Assembly: GCA_945862275.1 (NCBI GenBank)
Contig: CAMAYA010000060.1
Span: forward strand, 1 to 7,275
From: Legionella genomosp. 1
Lineage (GTDB): Bacteria > Pseudomonadota > Gammaproteobacteria > Legionellales > Legionellaceae
Length of the DNA stretch: 7,275 nt
Direction: 5' to 3'
Shown: piece after piece, positions 1-6,175 of the stretch
Numbering within the stretch: position 1 is the first letter of the stretch
Layout of the letters: each line of letters opens with the position of its first letter
Position numbers and translations under genes: made by a program
The notes under the pieces: model-generated
Told to the model about the DNA's origin: nothing
What the model saw: the letters and a program-made list of their open reading frames with translations, nothing else
Databases searched by the model: none

Positions 1-1
1 A

Positions 2-349
2 AAAACGACGGTATATGCCTTGGCTCGTTATCGAAACAGCATCAGCGTTGTCATCCCAGAGCGCGTTATCACCCGAGCACCTTCAGCGGAGTTGGCCTTT
101 AACCAAACCGATCAAGACAGCCTTCCTGATTATGAAACCCTGGATGCCATCCTTTGCTTGTACATGGAGGAACGACGGGGGCCGAATGAGATTATTGCGC
201 GTGGGTATGAACCTGCGGTCGTGCTCCAGACCATTCAGCGTATTGTACGAAACGAATATAAACGCCGGCAAGCAGCACCCGGCGTTAAAGTCACAGCATG
301 TGCGTTTGATCGGGATTGGCGTTATCCGATGACGTCGGGGTTTTATTAA
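2..349 (+). CDS. nadE: Glutamine-dependent NAD+ synthetase, C-terminal fragment (5' end outside window)
   Basis: The enzyme amidates nicotinic acid adenine dinucleotide to NAD+ using ATP and ammonia released from glutamine; it is cytosolic and is the last step of NAD synthesis. Only the last 115 or so residues are present, entering in frame at base 2 and ending at TAA 347-349. The synthetase-domain tail is recognisable: 'LARYRNS', 'VIPERVITRAPSAEL', 'QTDQDSLP.Y..LDAIL', then 'RNEYKRRQAAPGVKVT' and the near-terminal 'RDWRYPMTSGFY'. These blocks are typical of the long two-domain (glutaminase plus synthetase) proteobacterial NadE, but the glutaminase half cannot be seen. An internal TTG at 20 could be mistaken for a start; reading continues upstream of it without a stop, so it is not one. 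The gene converges on the toxin gene that follows, with only about 30 bases between them and no clear terminator hairpin. Confidence 0.9.
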   Translation, partial: KTTVYALARYRNSISVVIPERVITRAPSAELAFNQTDQDSLPDYETLDAILCLYMEERRGPNEIIARGYEPAVVLQTIQRIVRNEYKRRQAAPGVKVTACAFDRDWRYPMTSGFY

Positions 350-379
350 ACATCGCCGCGTAAATTAGTTTAAAACCAA

Positions 380-673
380 TCAACATGTGCTTAATTTTTT
401 AGGCCATCGCTGTGCGCCATGGAGTACGCGCAGGATAATAATTGAATCCTCCATAACAAGATATGCTGCAATAAATGGTGTTCTATTAATGATTAATTCA
501 CGCGTTCCAAGCACACGCACTGGTCGACCCATGTGAGGATTTTTGCTTAAAAAACCGATCTGATCCTGAATCTCTTCATAAACAGCAAAGGCCGCTATTG
601 GGTTAGCTATATCAGTATAATCGACAATCCCCAGCGCATCCTGATGTGCTTTGGAACGCCACTCAATTTTCAT
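380..673 (-). CDS. Type II toxin of the ParE/RelE family, apparently orphan
   Basis: A 97-residue protein of the ParE/RelE fold, the usual length for the family. Visible signatures are the N-terminal 'KIEWRSKAHQDALGIVDY', the helix segment 'NPIAAFAVYEEIQDQI' (24-39), 'NPHMGRPVRVLGTREL' (45-60), the strand region 'PFIAAY' (66-71) and the C-terminal 'ILRVLHGAQRWP' (80-91). Family members act as gyrase poisons (ParE) or ribosome-dependent mRNA endonucleases (RelE). This sequence looks more ParE-like, but the target cannot be assigned by reading alone. The ATG at 673-671 has no good Shine-Dalgarno sequence and overlaps by 11 nt the end of a micro-ORF on the same strand, an arrangement like antitoxin-toxin coupling. 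No full antitoxin lies on either side: upstream the strand reaches the hemA promoter region within about 120 bases, and downstream is nadE. The reading frame is intact, so the toxin is either inactive, neutralised in trans, or recently orphaned. Confidence 0.85.
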   Translation of the reverse strand: MKIEWRSKAHQDALGIVDYTDIANPIAAFAVYEEIQDQIGFLSKNPHMGRPVRVLGTRELIINRTPFIAAYLVMEDSIIILRVLHGAQRWPKKLSTC

Positions 674-725
674 GTTTAGATGCTTTAGCTACTCTTGCCA
701 CTAGCCTTGATTTCATTTCACGCAT
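663..725 (-). pseudogene. Micro-ORF upstream of the toxin, possible antitoxin remnant
   Basis: A short frame on the toxin strand runs from ATG 725-723 (a GTG lies one codon upstream and a second ATG at 716-714) to TGA at 665-663, giving about 20 residues rich in Arg, Lys and Val ('MREMKSRLVARVAKASKHEN'). Its last codons overlap the first codons of the toxin, which is where the antitoxin stop commonly sits in parDE/relBE modules. It is far too short for a RelB, ParD or Phd-type antitoxin (usually about 70-90 residues), and I do not recognise its sequence as any antitoxin tail. It may be a remnant left by deletion, a leader peptide for translational coupling, or chance. The in-frame open stretch is bounded by a stop about 12 codons upstream of this ATG. 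Confidence 0.3.
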
Positions 726-731
726 CACTTG

Positions 732-759
732 ATCATGAATCGCATGTATATTTTGTCAA
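732..759 (-). promoter_or_regulatory. Possible promoter for the toxin gene
   Basis: On the - strand a perfect -35 box TTGACA (759-754) is followed after 16 bases by CATGAT (737-732), four of six matches to the -10 consensus. Transcription would begin near 725, at or just before the micro-ORF. It is arranged back to back with the hemA promoter. Prediction from consensus only. Confidence 0.4.
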
Positions 760-770
760 ATTTTCCCGTC

Positions 771-799
771 TACAAATATAAGTCGCAATCTGGTATACT
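771..799 (+). promoter_or_regulatory. Probable extended -10 promoter of the hemA operon
   Basis: TATACT at 794-799 is preceded by TG plus one base (791-793), forming an extended -10 element. A weak -35, TACAAA (771-776), lies 17 bases upstream. A start near 806 would leave a leader of about 26 bases before the hemA ATG. Confidence 0.5.
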
Positions 800-831
800 A
801 TACGCATTGTCTTCCTGGTCACTATTCTCTC

Positions 832-2091
832 ATGCTTGTCGCTTACGGACTCAACCACAAAACTGCTCCTTTGAGTGTGCGTGAAAAAATTGCGCTCTCC
901 ATGGATAAGCAAGATACGCTGCTCCACGCGCTGGTGGGTGTTCCGTCGATTCATGAGGCCGCCATTTTATCCACGTGCAATCGAACAGAAATCTATTGTG
1001 ACACGGATGATCCGACCCAAATTATTCAAAGCCTAGCACGCGCACACCGCATCGATCCGAGTGACATCAGCCCTTATTTTTATATGCATCATCATGAAGC
1101 AGGCGTGCGTCATGCATTACGGGTTGCCAGCGGACTGGATTCGATGATGCTCGGTGAGCCGCAAATTTTAGGCCAAATGAAAGCGGCCTTTGAACAAGCG
1201 TGCCGTTTAGGCACCGCTAAAAGCCGGTTAGGTCAACTGTTTCCTTTTGTATTTAGTGCCAGTAAACGCATTAGAAATCAAAGTGGCATTGGAAAAAACC
1301 CGATCTCGATTGCCTATGCCGCGGCTCAATTGGTCACCCGGCTGTTTCCAGATTTCTCAACACTCAATGTATTCATCATTGGCTCGGGTGACACCGCATC
1401 GCTGGTCGCAAAATACTTGCATCAACAAGGGGCCACGCAGTTTATGGTTGCGAGCCGGACCGACAAAAATGCCCAACAGCTGGCCTGCATGTTTGTGGGC
1501 AAAGCCATCAAGATTACTGACATTCCTGAGCATTTGCCACAAGCCGATGTTGTGATATCCGCCACCGCTTGCCCGCTGCCGTTTATTACCAAAAAATTGG
1601 TCGAACAAGCCATGATCCAGCGCCACCAAGCGCCCATGGTTTTGCTGGATTTAGCCGTTCCGCGCGACATTGAACCCGATGTGAGCGAATTGGAAGGGGT
1701 GCATTTGTATAATTTAGATGATCTTCAACACATCACTGAAAAAGGCATGGATAAGCGGCGCGCGGCCGCAGATCACGCCGAGCAGTTAATTGAAGGCGAG
1801 CTGGATAACTATAACCGCAAACACCGTTCGCTGCGGGCTAACAGTGTCATCTGTGACTACCGAACCCACATGCAGGGTTTAGCCCACCAAGAACTGTCTC
1901 GTGCCAAACAAAAAATGTCTGCAGGCCACTGTCCACAGGCGGTTTTAATTGATTTTTCTGAACGTCTACTCAATAAACTGACCCATACCCCAACGATTGG
2001 TTTACGCCGAGCCGCCGGGGACTCACGCGATGAGCTGCTTGACTTAGCCCATTATCTTTTTGACATATCAGGTGAAGCCGCCCTCCCATGA
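832..2091 (+). CDS. hemA: Glutamyl-tRNA reductase
   Basis: Reduces the glutamyl group of Glu-tRNA(Glu) to glutamate-1-semialdehyde with NADPH, the committed step of C5-pathway tetrapyrrole (heme) synthesis in the cytosol. At 419 residues it is full length. The N-terminal catalytic domain begins 'MLVAYGLNHKTAPLSVREK' and carries the active-site cysteine C49 in 'ILSTCNRTEIYC'. The substrate-pocket block follows, with conserved H94 and 'ASGLDSMMLGEPQILGQ' (99-115). The Rossmann NADPH-binding domain has 'GSGDTA' (184-189), in place of the commoner GAGET, then 'LLDLAVPRDIEP'. The C-terminal helical part is the dimerisation region. The start at ATG 832 matches the family N-terminus, but there is no Shine-Dalgarno sequence in front of it. 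It is the first gene of an operon: its TGA overlaps the prfA ATG by 4 nt, so heme synthesis and RF1 are co-transcribed, as in other gammaproteobacteria. Confidence 0.97.
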   Translation: MLVAYGLNHKTAPLSVREKIALSMDKQDTLLHALVGVPSIHEAAILSTCNRTEIYCDTDDPTQIIQSLARAHRIDPSDISPYFYMHHHEAGVRHALRVASGLDSMMLGEPQILGQMKAAFEQACRLGTAKSRLGQLFPFVFSASKRIRNQSGIGKNPISIAYAAAQLVTRLFPDFSTLNVFIIGSGDTASLVAKYLHQQGATQFMVASRTDKNAQQLACMFVGKAIKITDIPEHLPQADVVISATACPLPFITKKLVEQAMIQRHQAPMVLLDLAVPRDIEPDVSELEGVHLYNLDDLQHITEKGMDKRRAAADHAEQLIEGELDNYNRKHRSLRANSVICDYRTHMQGLAHQELSRAKQKMSAGHCPQAVLIDFSERLLNKLTHTPTIGLRRAAGDSRDELLDLAHYLFDISGEAALP

Positions 2092-3176
2092 AACCATCCA
2101 TTGCCCTCAAACTGGAACAAATGCTAGAGCGGTTCCAAGAAATCGGACGCCTCTTATCCGAAGCCAGCGTCATCGCTGACCAAAACCAGTTTAAAGCCTT
2201 ATCAAAAGAATACGCACAGCTTGAACCCGTTGCCACGTGTTATGACCTCTATTTACAAGCGTGTGCCAACGTTACATCCCTGCAAGACATGCAGGATGGC
2301 CAAGATGCTGAGCTCGCAGAAATGGCCGCCGAGGAAATGGATGCCGCTCGTTTACTCGCTGAAACATTGGATGATGAATTGCAATGGCATTTGATTCCTA
2401 AAGACCCTGACGATGAGCGCAATATATATTTAGAAGTACGAGCCGGCACAGGCGGGGACGAGGCGGCCATTTTTGCGGGCGACTTGTTCCGCATGTATAG
2501 CCGTTTTGCCGAAATGCAAGGCTGGCCGCTTGAAATCATCAGTGCCAGTCACGGCGAGCACGGTGGTTTTAAAGAAGTGATTGCACGCGTGAGCGGGAAG
2601 AGTGTGTACGCGCAATTAAAATTTGAATCGGGCACGCACCGCGTGCAGCGCGTTCCTGAAACCGAGTCACAAGGGCGCGTGCACACATCCGCATGTACCG
2701 TGGCCATTATGCCGGAAGTAGATGCCATTGATGATGTGGAAATCAACAGCGCTGATCTTCGCACTGACACCTACCGCGCATCAGGCGCCGGTGGCCAGCA
2801 TATCAATAAAACCGATTCTGCCGTTCGCATCACACACATCCCCACCGGGGTGGTGGTTGAATGCCAAGATGAGCGCTCTCAACACAAGAACCGTGCCAAA
2901 GCCATGGCACTGTTAAAATCAAGAATATTAAATGCACAACAAACCAAACAACAAAAAGAACAAGCAGACACCCGTAAATCATTGGTTGGCAGTGGCGACC
3001 GTTCAGAACGCATTCGCACTTACAATTACCCGCAGGGCCGTTTAACAGATCACCGCATCAACCTGACCATCTATCAACTCAATGAAATCCTTGAGGGCAA
3101 TCTATCCATGGTCATCGATCCATTAAAACGGGAATACCATGCAGAATTACTGGCAGAATTAGGACGCCATGAGTGA
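2088..3176 (+). CDS. prfA: Peptide chain release factor 1
   Basis: Class I release factor that recognises UAA and UAG in the ribosomal A site and triggers peptidyl-tRNA hydrolysis. It has 362 residues, the normal length. In order: the N-terminal helical domain; 'EVRAGTGGDEAA' (116-127); the stop-codon recognition tripeptide PET (190-192) in 'RVPETESQGRVHTSACT', an accepted form of the RF1 PxT motif and distinct from the SPF of RF2; the catalytic GGQ (235-237) in 'SGAGGQHINKTDSAVRITH'; then 'ECQDERSQHKNRAKAM' and 'GSGDRSERIRTYNYPQGR'. Unlike typical RF2 genes it has no programmed frameshift. The start ATG overlaps the hemA stop (ATGA), implying translational coupling. The following prmC gene encodes the enzyme that methylates Q237, and the two genes overlap by 8 nt. 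Confidence 0.98.
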   Translation: MKPSIALKLEQMLERFQEIGRLLSEASVIADQNQFKALSKEYAQLEPVATCYDLYLQACANVTSLQDMQDGQDAELAEMAAEEMDAARLLAETLDDELQWHLIPKDPDDERNIYLEVRAGTGGDEAAIFAGDLFRMYSRFAEMQGWPLEIISASHGEHGGFKEVIARVSGKSVYAQLKFESGTHRVQRVPETESQGRVHTSACTVAIMPEVDAIDDVEINSADLRTDTYRASGAGGQHINKTDSAVRITHIPTGVVVECQDERSQHKNRAKAMALLKSRILNAQQTKQQKEQADTRKSLVGSGDRSERIRTYNYPQGRLTDHRINLTIYQLNEILEGNLSMVIDPLKREYHAELLAELGRHE

Positions 3177-4017
3177 TATTAAACACAGCCTCGAAAACGC
3201 AGCTCGTCTTTTAGCTGCAACCAGCGCTAGCGCGCGACTGGATGCCGAGCTGTTATTGTCTTATACATTGAAACAATCACGCGCCTTTTTTTACGCTCAC
3301 CCAGAAGAGATGCTAACCGCGGCTCAACAAACGCATTTCCAACAACTCACAGCCCAACGCGCCGCGGGCATGCCCATTGCTTATTTAACACAAACCCGTG
3401 AATTTTGGTCGCTTCCATTGCGTGTCAGTAAAGACACGCTTATTCCAAGGCCCGAAACAGAATTACTGGTGGAACTGGCGTTAACGTTGCTGGGTGATAT
3501 AGCTGCCGCCAGCATTCTAGATTTGGGCACTGGCAGCGGTGCCATCGCGTTGGCATTGGCGTCGGAACGCCCTGATTGGCACCTAATAGCCGCTGACAAG
3601 AGCCTCGCTGCAATTGATGTTGCGCGTGATAACGCCGAGCGATTAAACCTCCTGAATGTGGATATCCTCTGTTCTAATTGGTTCGAAGCAATCCCCCCTC
3701 AGCAATTTAACGCCATTGTATCGAACCCACCTTACATCGCAGACCAAGATGAACATTTAACGCTAGGCGATGTGCGCTTTGAACCGCAAGAAGCCTTGGT
3801 GAGTGGCAAAGATGGATTGCATGCATTGGCTCACATCATTCAACACAGTGTTGAGCGACTTAAGCCCAATGGCCTGCTATTATTAGAACATGGATTTACA
3901 CAAGGACCCGCTGTCACAACGCTGCTTGAGCAAGCCGGCTATCAAAATGTGCACTGTTGGCAAGATGCGCAGGGACATGACCGAGTCAGCGGCGGATGGT
4001 GGGAAAATAGTCTATAG
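3169..4017 (+). CDS. prmC: Release factor glutamine N5-methyltransferase
   Basis: Transfers a methyl group from S-adenosylmethionine to the side-chain amide of the GGQ glutamine in RF1 and RF2, which is needed for efficient termination; cytosolic. The protein has 282 residues, full length. The N-terminal helical substrate-binding domain (about 1-85) is followed by 'LIPRPETELLVE' (91-102), the SAM-binding motif I 'ILDLGTGSGAIALAL' (116-130) and the diagnostic NPPY glutamine-binding motif (186-189) in 'IVSNPPYIADQD'. The C-terminus has the usual 'GLLLLEHGF..G..V..LL..AGY' pattern and 'GHDRVSGG' (269-276). ATG 3169 lies inside the prfA stop region (ATGAGTGA, 8-nt overlap) and is preceded by AGGA at 3161-3164, a well-placed ribosome-binding site. 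It is the last gene of the hemA-prfA-prmC operon. The older name is hemK, from an early and mistaken link with heme synthesis. Confidence 0.97.
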   Translation: MSDIKHSLENAARLLAATSASARLDAELLLSYTLKQSRAFFYAHPEEMLTAAQQTHFQQLTAQRAAGMPIAYLTQTREFWSLPLRVSKDTLIPRPETELLVELALTLLGDIAAASILDLGTGSGAIALALASERPDWHLIAADKSLAAIDVARDNAERLNLLNVDILCSNWFEAIPPQQFNAIVSNPPYIADQDEHLTLGDVRFEPQEALVSGKDGLHALAHIIQHSVERLKPNGLLLLEHGFTQGPAVTTLLEQAGYQNVHCWQDAQGHDRVSGGWWENSL

Positions 4018-4046
4018 TTGAAGAGTGGGGTGTTTTTTGATATACC
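4018..4046 (+). promoter_or_regulatory. Promoter of dksA
   Basis: TTGAAG (4018-4023) as -35 and TATACC (4041-4046) as -10 are separated by 17 bases, and the -10 is extended by an upstream TG (4038-4039). A start near 4053 gives a leader of about 36 bases before the GTG. The -35 box begins at the base after the prmC stop codon. A short inverted repeat, CACTT-TC-AAGTG (4051-4062), covers the predicted start site. Confidence 0.6.
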
Positions 4047-4088
4047 TACGCACTTTCAAGTGACATAACCAGTGAGAGCGAGAAGACC

Positions 4089-4520
4089 GTGAAAAATGAC
4101 ACCCTTGGCAATATGGGAATTGCCCCCTATCAGGAAGCTGAAGGCGAAGAATACATGAATGAGCACCAGCTGGCCCATGTTGAAAAAATTCTACTGGCCT
4201 GGCGTCAATCCTTAATGGAAGAAGTCGACCGAACCGTGACGCACATGAAGGACGAAGCGTCTAACTTTCCCGATCCTGCCGATCGTGCGAGTCAAGAGGA
4301 AGAATTCAGCATTGAGTTACGCACCCGCGATCGCGAACGTAAACTCATCAAGAAAATTGAAGACGGCTTGGAACGCTTGCGCGATGACGATTTTGGCTAT
4401 TGTGAGGCCTGTGGGATTGAAATCGGTTTACGCCGTTTAGAAGTCAGACCAACAGCCACGTTATGCATCGATTGCAAAACATTGTCTGAAATCAAAGAAC
4501 GACAAAATCAAGGCGCGTAA
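4089..4520 (+). CDS. dksA: RNA polymerase-binding transcription factor DksA
   Basis: Binds in the RNA polymerase secondary channel and, with ppGpp, mediates the stringent response: it lowers rRNA promoter activity and activates amino-acid biosynthesis promoters. The 143 residues align end to end with E. coli DksA (151). Seen are the N-terminal 'PYQEAEGEEYMNEHQLAH' (13-30), a long coiled coil whose tip 'NFPDPADRA' carries the two key aspartates D62 and D65 and alanine A67, the run 'RDRERKLIKKIE', and a four-cysteine zinc site at C105, C108, C126 and C129. The GTG at 4089 is preferred: it keeps the family N-terminal extension, no ATG occurs in frame between it and the upstream stop at 4038, and the next ATGs (4113, 4155) would cut into conserved sequence. 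The ribosome-binding site is weak (GAGAAG region, 4080-4085). The gene is monocistronic by layout, with its own promoter and a hairpin just downstream. Confidence 0.96.
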   Translation: MKNDTLGNMGIAPYQEAEGEEYMNEHQLAHVEKILLAWRQSLMEEVDRTVTHMKDEASNFPDPADRASQEEEFSIELRTRDRERKLIKKIEDGLERLRDDDFGYCEACGIEIGLRRLEVRPTATLCIDCKTLSEIKERQNQGA

Positions 4521-4527
4521 AGACGGC

Positions 4528-4573
4528 TTGCGGTGCTAGCAGGGCCGGCGGGCCGTCCCTGCTAGCAACGCAA
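4528..4573. terminator. Strong GC-rich hairpin after dksA, possible terminator or palindromic repeat
   Basis: An 11-bp perfect inverted repeat, TGCTAGCAGGG (4534-4544) and CCCTGCTAGCA (4557-4567), encloses a 12-base GC-rich loop. It is extended outward across one G/A mismatch by TTGCG (4528-4532) and CGCAA (4569-4573), giving 16 base pairs in all. It begins 8 bases after the dksA stop. No T tract follows on either strand, so it is not a classical intrinsic terminator. It may stabilise the 3' end of the mRNA, assist Rho-dependent ends for dksA and the convergent waaA, or belong to a dispersed palindromic repeat family. Confidence 0.55.
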
Positions 4574-4716
4574 CGGGTTACAGGCTCTTCTAATTTTGCA
4601 AACAAACCCAATAACACATGCCAAACCGATCCGGAATGCGTACTTCGACGGATTAAATTAACGCACTGTACCATCTGTAACCGAGAAAAACCATTTATGT
4701 AGTAATATAAACCACA

Positions 4717-5976
4717 TTACTTTCGTTCGATGCAAGCCAAAATAATCTCCAACGACTTCAGTACAGCCCCCTGATTCGCTTTTAAAACCCCACTCGCACT
4801 CTCTATTTGGCAGAAGCGTGATGCGGGATTGGAATGCATCGCAATCAGGCGCGCCAATAAATCATCTGTATTCTCCACGCATTGCATCGCACCTGCATCA
4901 CACAATGCCTTACAAATGGCCTTGGAGTTCATCATAAAGGGCCCGCAAAACACAGGGACTTGCATCGCAATAGGCTCCAACACATTATGCCCACCTACGG
5001 GCACTAAACTCCCGCCCACGAAGGCATAATCACTCACCTGATAAAAGCCTAACAATTCGCCCAATGAATCTAAAATCACCACGTCCGTATACGCATCAAT
5101 TGCATCAGGTAGGCTGCGTATCTGTGTGCTAAACCCATGCTGTTGGGCTAATGCATGCACTGTTTTAAAGCGTTCAGGATGGCGCGGCGCAATCAACAAA
5201 ATCACATTGGGAATGGCTGCTTTAAGCCGCGTTAAGCCGGTTAATAATTGTTCTTCCTCTCCCTCATGCGTACTGGCTGCCATCACCACCGGGCGTGATG
5301 CTCCCCAAGCGGTTTTTAATTGATCAAAAATCGCCTGGTTAGAAACCTGAATCTGCAAATCAAATTTCATATTCCCCAAGGCATGCACACGATTCACTGG
5401 CGCACCCAGTTCAACAAAACGCGTTGCATCCAGTTCGCTTTGCGCCAAAATAGCAGTGAATTTCGTCAATACAGGCTGAAAGAAAAACCGCATCATCTCA
5501 TAGTGTTTAAAAGCCATATCGGAGATGCGCGCATTCGCCAGCACCAGGGGCACGTTCGCAAGTGACGCTTGATGAATTAAATTGGGCCACAACTCGGTTT
5601 CCATGATAATGCCCACACGCGCATTCATTTTTTTAAAAAACCGCGTTAACACCCAAGACAAATCATAAGGAATGTATTGATGCAGGACCTTGTCACCAAA
5701 CCGGGTAGTCACTTGCAGCGATCCGGTGGGCGTCATCGTGGTGACGAATACCCGTAGTTTATGCGCCAGAAAGGCATCAATCAGGGGCGTTGCAGCGACT
5801 ACTTCACCCAAAGACACGGCATGTAACCAAACGTCTGTCGGGGCAATCTTGCCTAGTCCAAACCGCTCATGAATTCGACGACGATAAGCCGGCAAGCGCC
5901 GCCCTTTCCAATAAAGACGGCACAACACAAAAGGGATGGATAAGCACAATAAAAAAGTATAGACGTAACGCAACAT
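4717..5976 (-). CDS. waaA: 3-deoxy-D-manno-octulosonic acid (Kdo) transferase
   Basis: Glycosyltransferase (also called KdtA) that adds Kdo from CMP-Kdo to the lipid A precursor, starting the LPS inner core at the cytoplasmic face of the inner membrane. From ATG 5976 it has 419 residues, the normal length. It opens with a hydrophobic membrane anchor (about 4-22), then 'RRLPAYRRRIHERFG' (26-40) and 'HAVSLGEVVAATPLI' (52-66), in which E58 is the proposed catalytic glutamate. 'METELWPNLI' follows in the N-terminal domain. The C-terminal GT-B domain shows 'LIAPRHPERF' and the signature 'GGSLVPVGGHNVLEPI'. An in-frame TTG at 5994 would add six residues; the ATG is preferred because it fits the family N-terminus. 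The ribosome-binding site is weak (GAG about eight bases upstream). Its stop faces dksA across about 200 bases. Upstream on the same strand is a truncated toxin gene ending 22 bases before the ATG, whose promoter may now serve waaA. Confidence 0.95.
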   Translation of the reverse strand: MLRYVYTFLLCLSIPFVLCRLYWKGRRLPAYRRRIHERFGLGKIAPTDVWLHAVSLGEVVAATPLIDAFLAHKLRVFVTTMTPTGSLQVTTRFGDKVLHQYIPYDLSWVLTRFFKKMNARVGIIMETELWPNLIHQASLANVPLVLANARISDMAFKHYEMMRFFFQPVLTKFTAILAQSELDATRFVELGAPVNRVHALGNMKFDLQIQVSNQAIFDQLKTAWGASRPVVMAASTHEGEEEQLLTGLTRLKAAIPNVILLIAPRHPERFKTVHALAQQHGFSTQIRSLPDAIDAYTDVVILDSLGELLGFYQVSDYAFVGGSLVPVGGHNVLEPIAMQVPVFCGPFMMNSKAICKALCDAGAMQCVENTDDLLARLIAMHSNPASRFCQIESASGVLKANQGAVLKSLEIILACIERK

Positions 5977-5998
5977 AAGGTATCTCAATAACAAAATA

Positions 5999-6139
5999 TC
6001 ATATCAAATAGAAAAGACTGTATTTTAACCCATGAGCCCTCTTAACGGTTCTTACCGGCAATTGCCAAATGGTTTGTTCAACAATCGCACCATCATTGAA
6101 TACCAATTGCTGTTTTAGTACTAATTTAGCTTTACCCAT
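5999..6139 (-). pseudogene. Truncated TumE-family (DUF6516) toxin gene
   Basis: A 46-codon frame starts at ATG 6139-6137 and ends at TGA 6001-5999. Its product begins 'MGKAKLVLKQQLVFNDGAIV' and continues with 'EQTIWQLP' (21-28) and 'AHGLKYSLFYL' (35-45). From family knowledge this is the N-terminal half of the TumE-type toxin domain, in which a hydrophobic '.DGAIVE..IW.LP' segment is followed by 'H..KYRLFY'. Intact members have about 100 residues and continue with a 'RYDNE.GKGDH.H'-like block that is missing here. The other two frames up to the waaA start do not contain it, so a deletion rather than a simple frameshift is likely. The partner antitoxin gene, normally a HTH protein just downstream, is also absent; waaA occupies that place. 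The ATG lies at the predicted transcription start, so any message would be nearly leaderless. The family call rests on recognition by eye and needs a profile search. Confidence 0.65.
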
Positions 6140-6146
6140 ATAGACT

Positions 6147-6175
6147 ATTATATACCATATGTTCACATATAACAT
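6147..6175 (-). promoter_or_regulatory. Promoter of the truncated toxin gene, possibly also of waaA
   Basis: On the - strand there is a perfect -10 TATAAT (6152-6147) with a weak -35, ATGTTA (6175-6170), 17 bases upstream. The predicted start, about 6140-6139, coincides with the ATG of the toxin fragment. No other strong - strand promoter was seen between here and waaA, so this is a good candidate to transcribe waaA through the fragment. Confidence 0.5.

Noticed and set aside
190..192. Residues PET (190-192 of the RF1 protein) first looked like a mutated PAT/PVT stop-codon recognition motif
   Set aside because: PET occurs in RF1 of other gammaproteobacteria and keeps the PxT pattern, so it is normal variation. 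The coordinates here are protein residues; in DNA the codons lie at about 2655-2663.
733..954. 73-residue - strand frame over the hemA 5' end, upstream of the toxin, considered as the missing antitoxin
   Set aside because: It is the antisense of conserved hemA codons, ends before the toxin without coupling, and shows no RHH, HTH or Phd-like pattern.
4492..4674. 60-residue - strand frame across the dksA 3' end
   Set aside because: It overlaps dksA and the hairpin, has no family resemblance, and reads as antisense of real features.
4576..4682. 8-bp inverted repeat GGTTACAG (4576-4583) and CTGTAACC (4675-4682)
   Set aside because: The arms are 91 bases apart, with no target-site duplication and no transposase remnant between them. 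An 8-bp match at this spacing is plausible by chance.
4571..4702. + strand open stretch after the dksA hairpin containing several cysteines (a C-x5-C, then C-x2-C pattern)
   Set aside because: There is no start codon with a ribosome-binding site; the frame is open back into dksA by chance, and the cysteine spacing matches no zinc-binding family I recognise.
4702..4720. Possible terminator after waaA on the - strand (GTAAT ... ATTAC with a later short T run)
   Set aside because: The stem is only 5 AT-rich base pairs and overlaps the stop codon, and the T run is distant and interrupted. Too weak to annotate.
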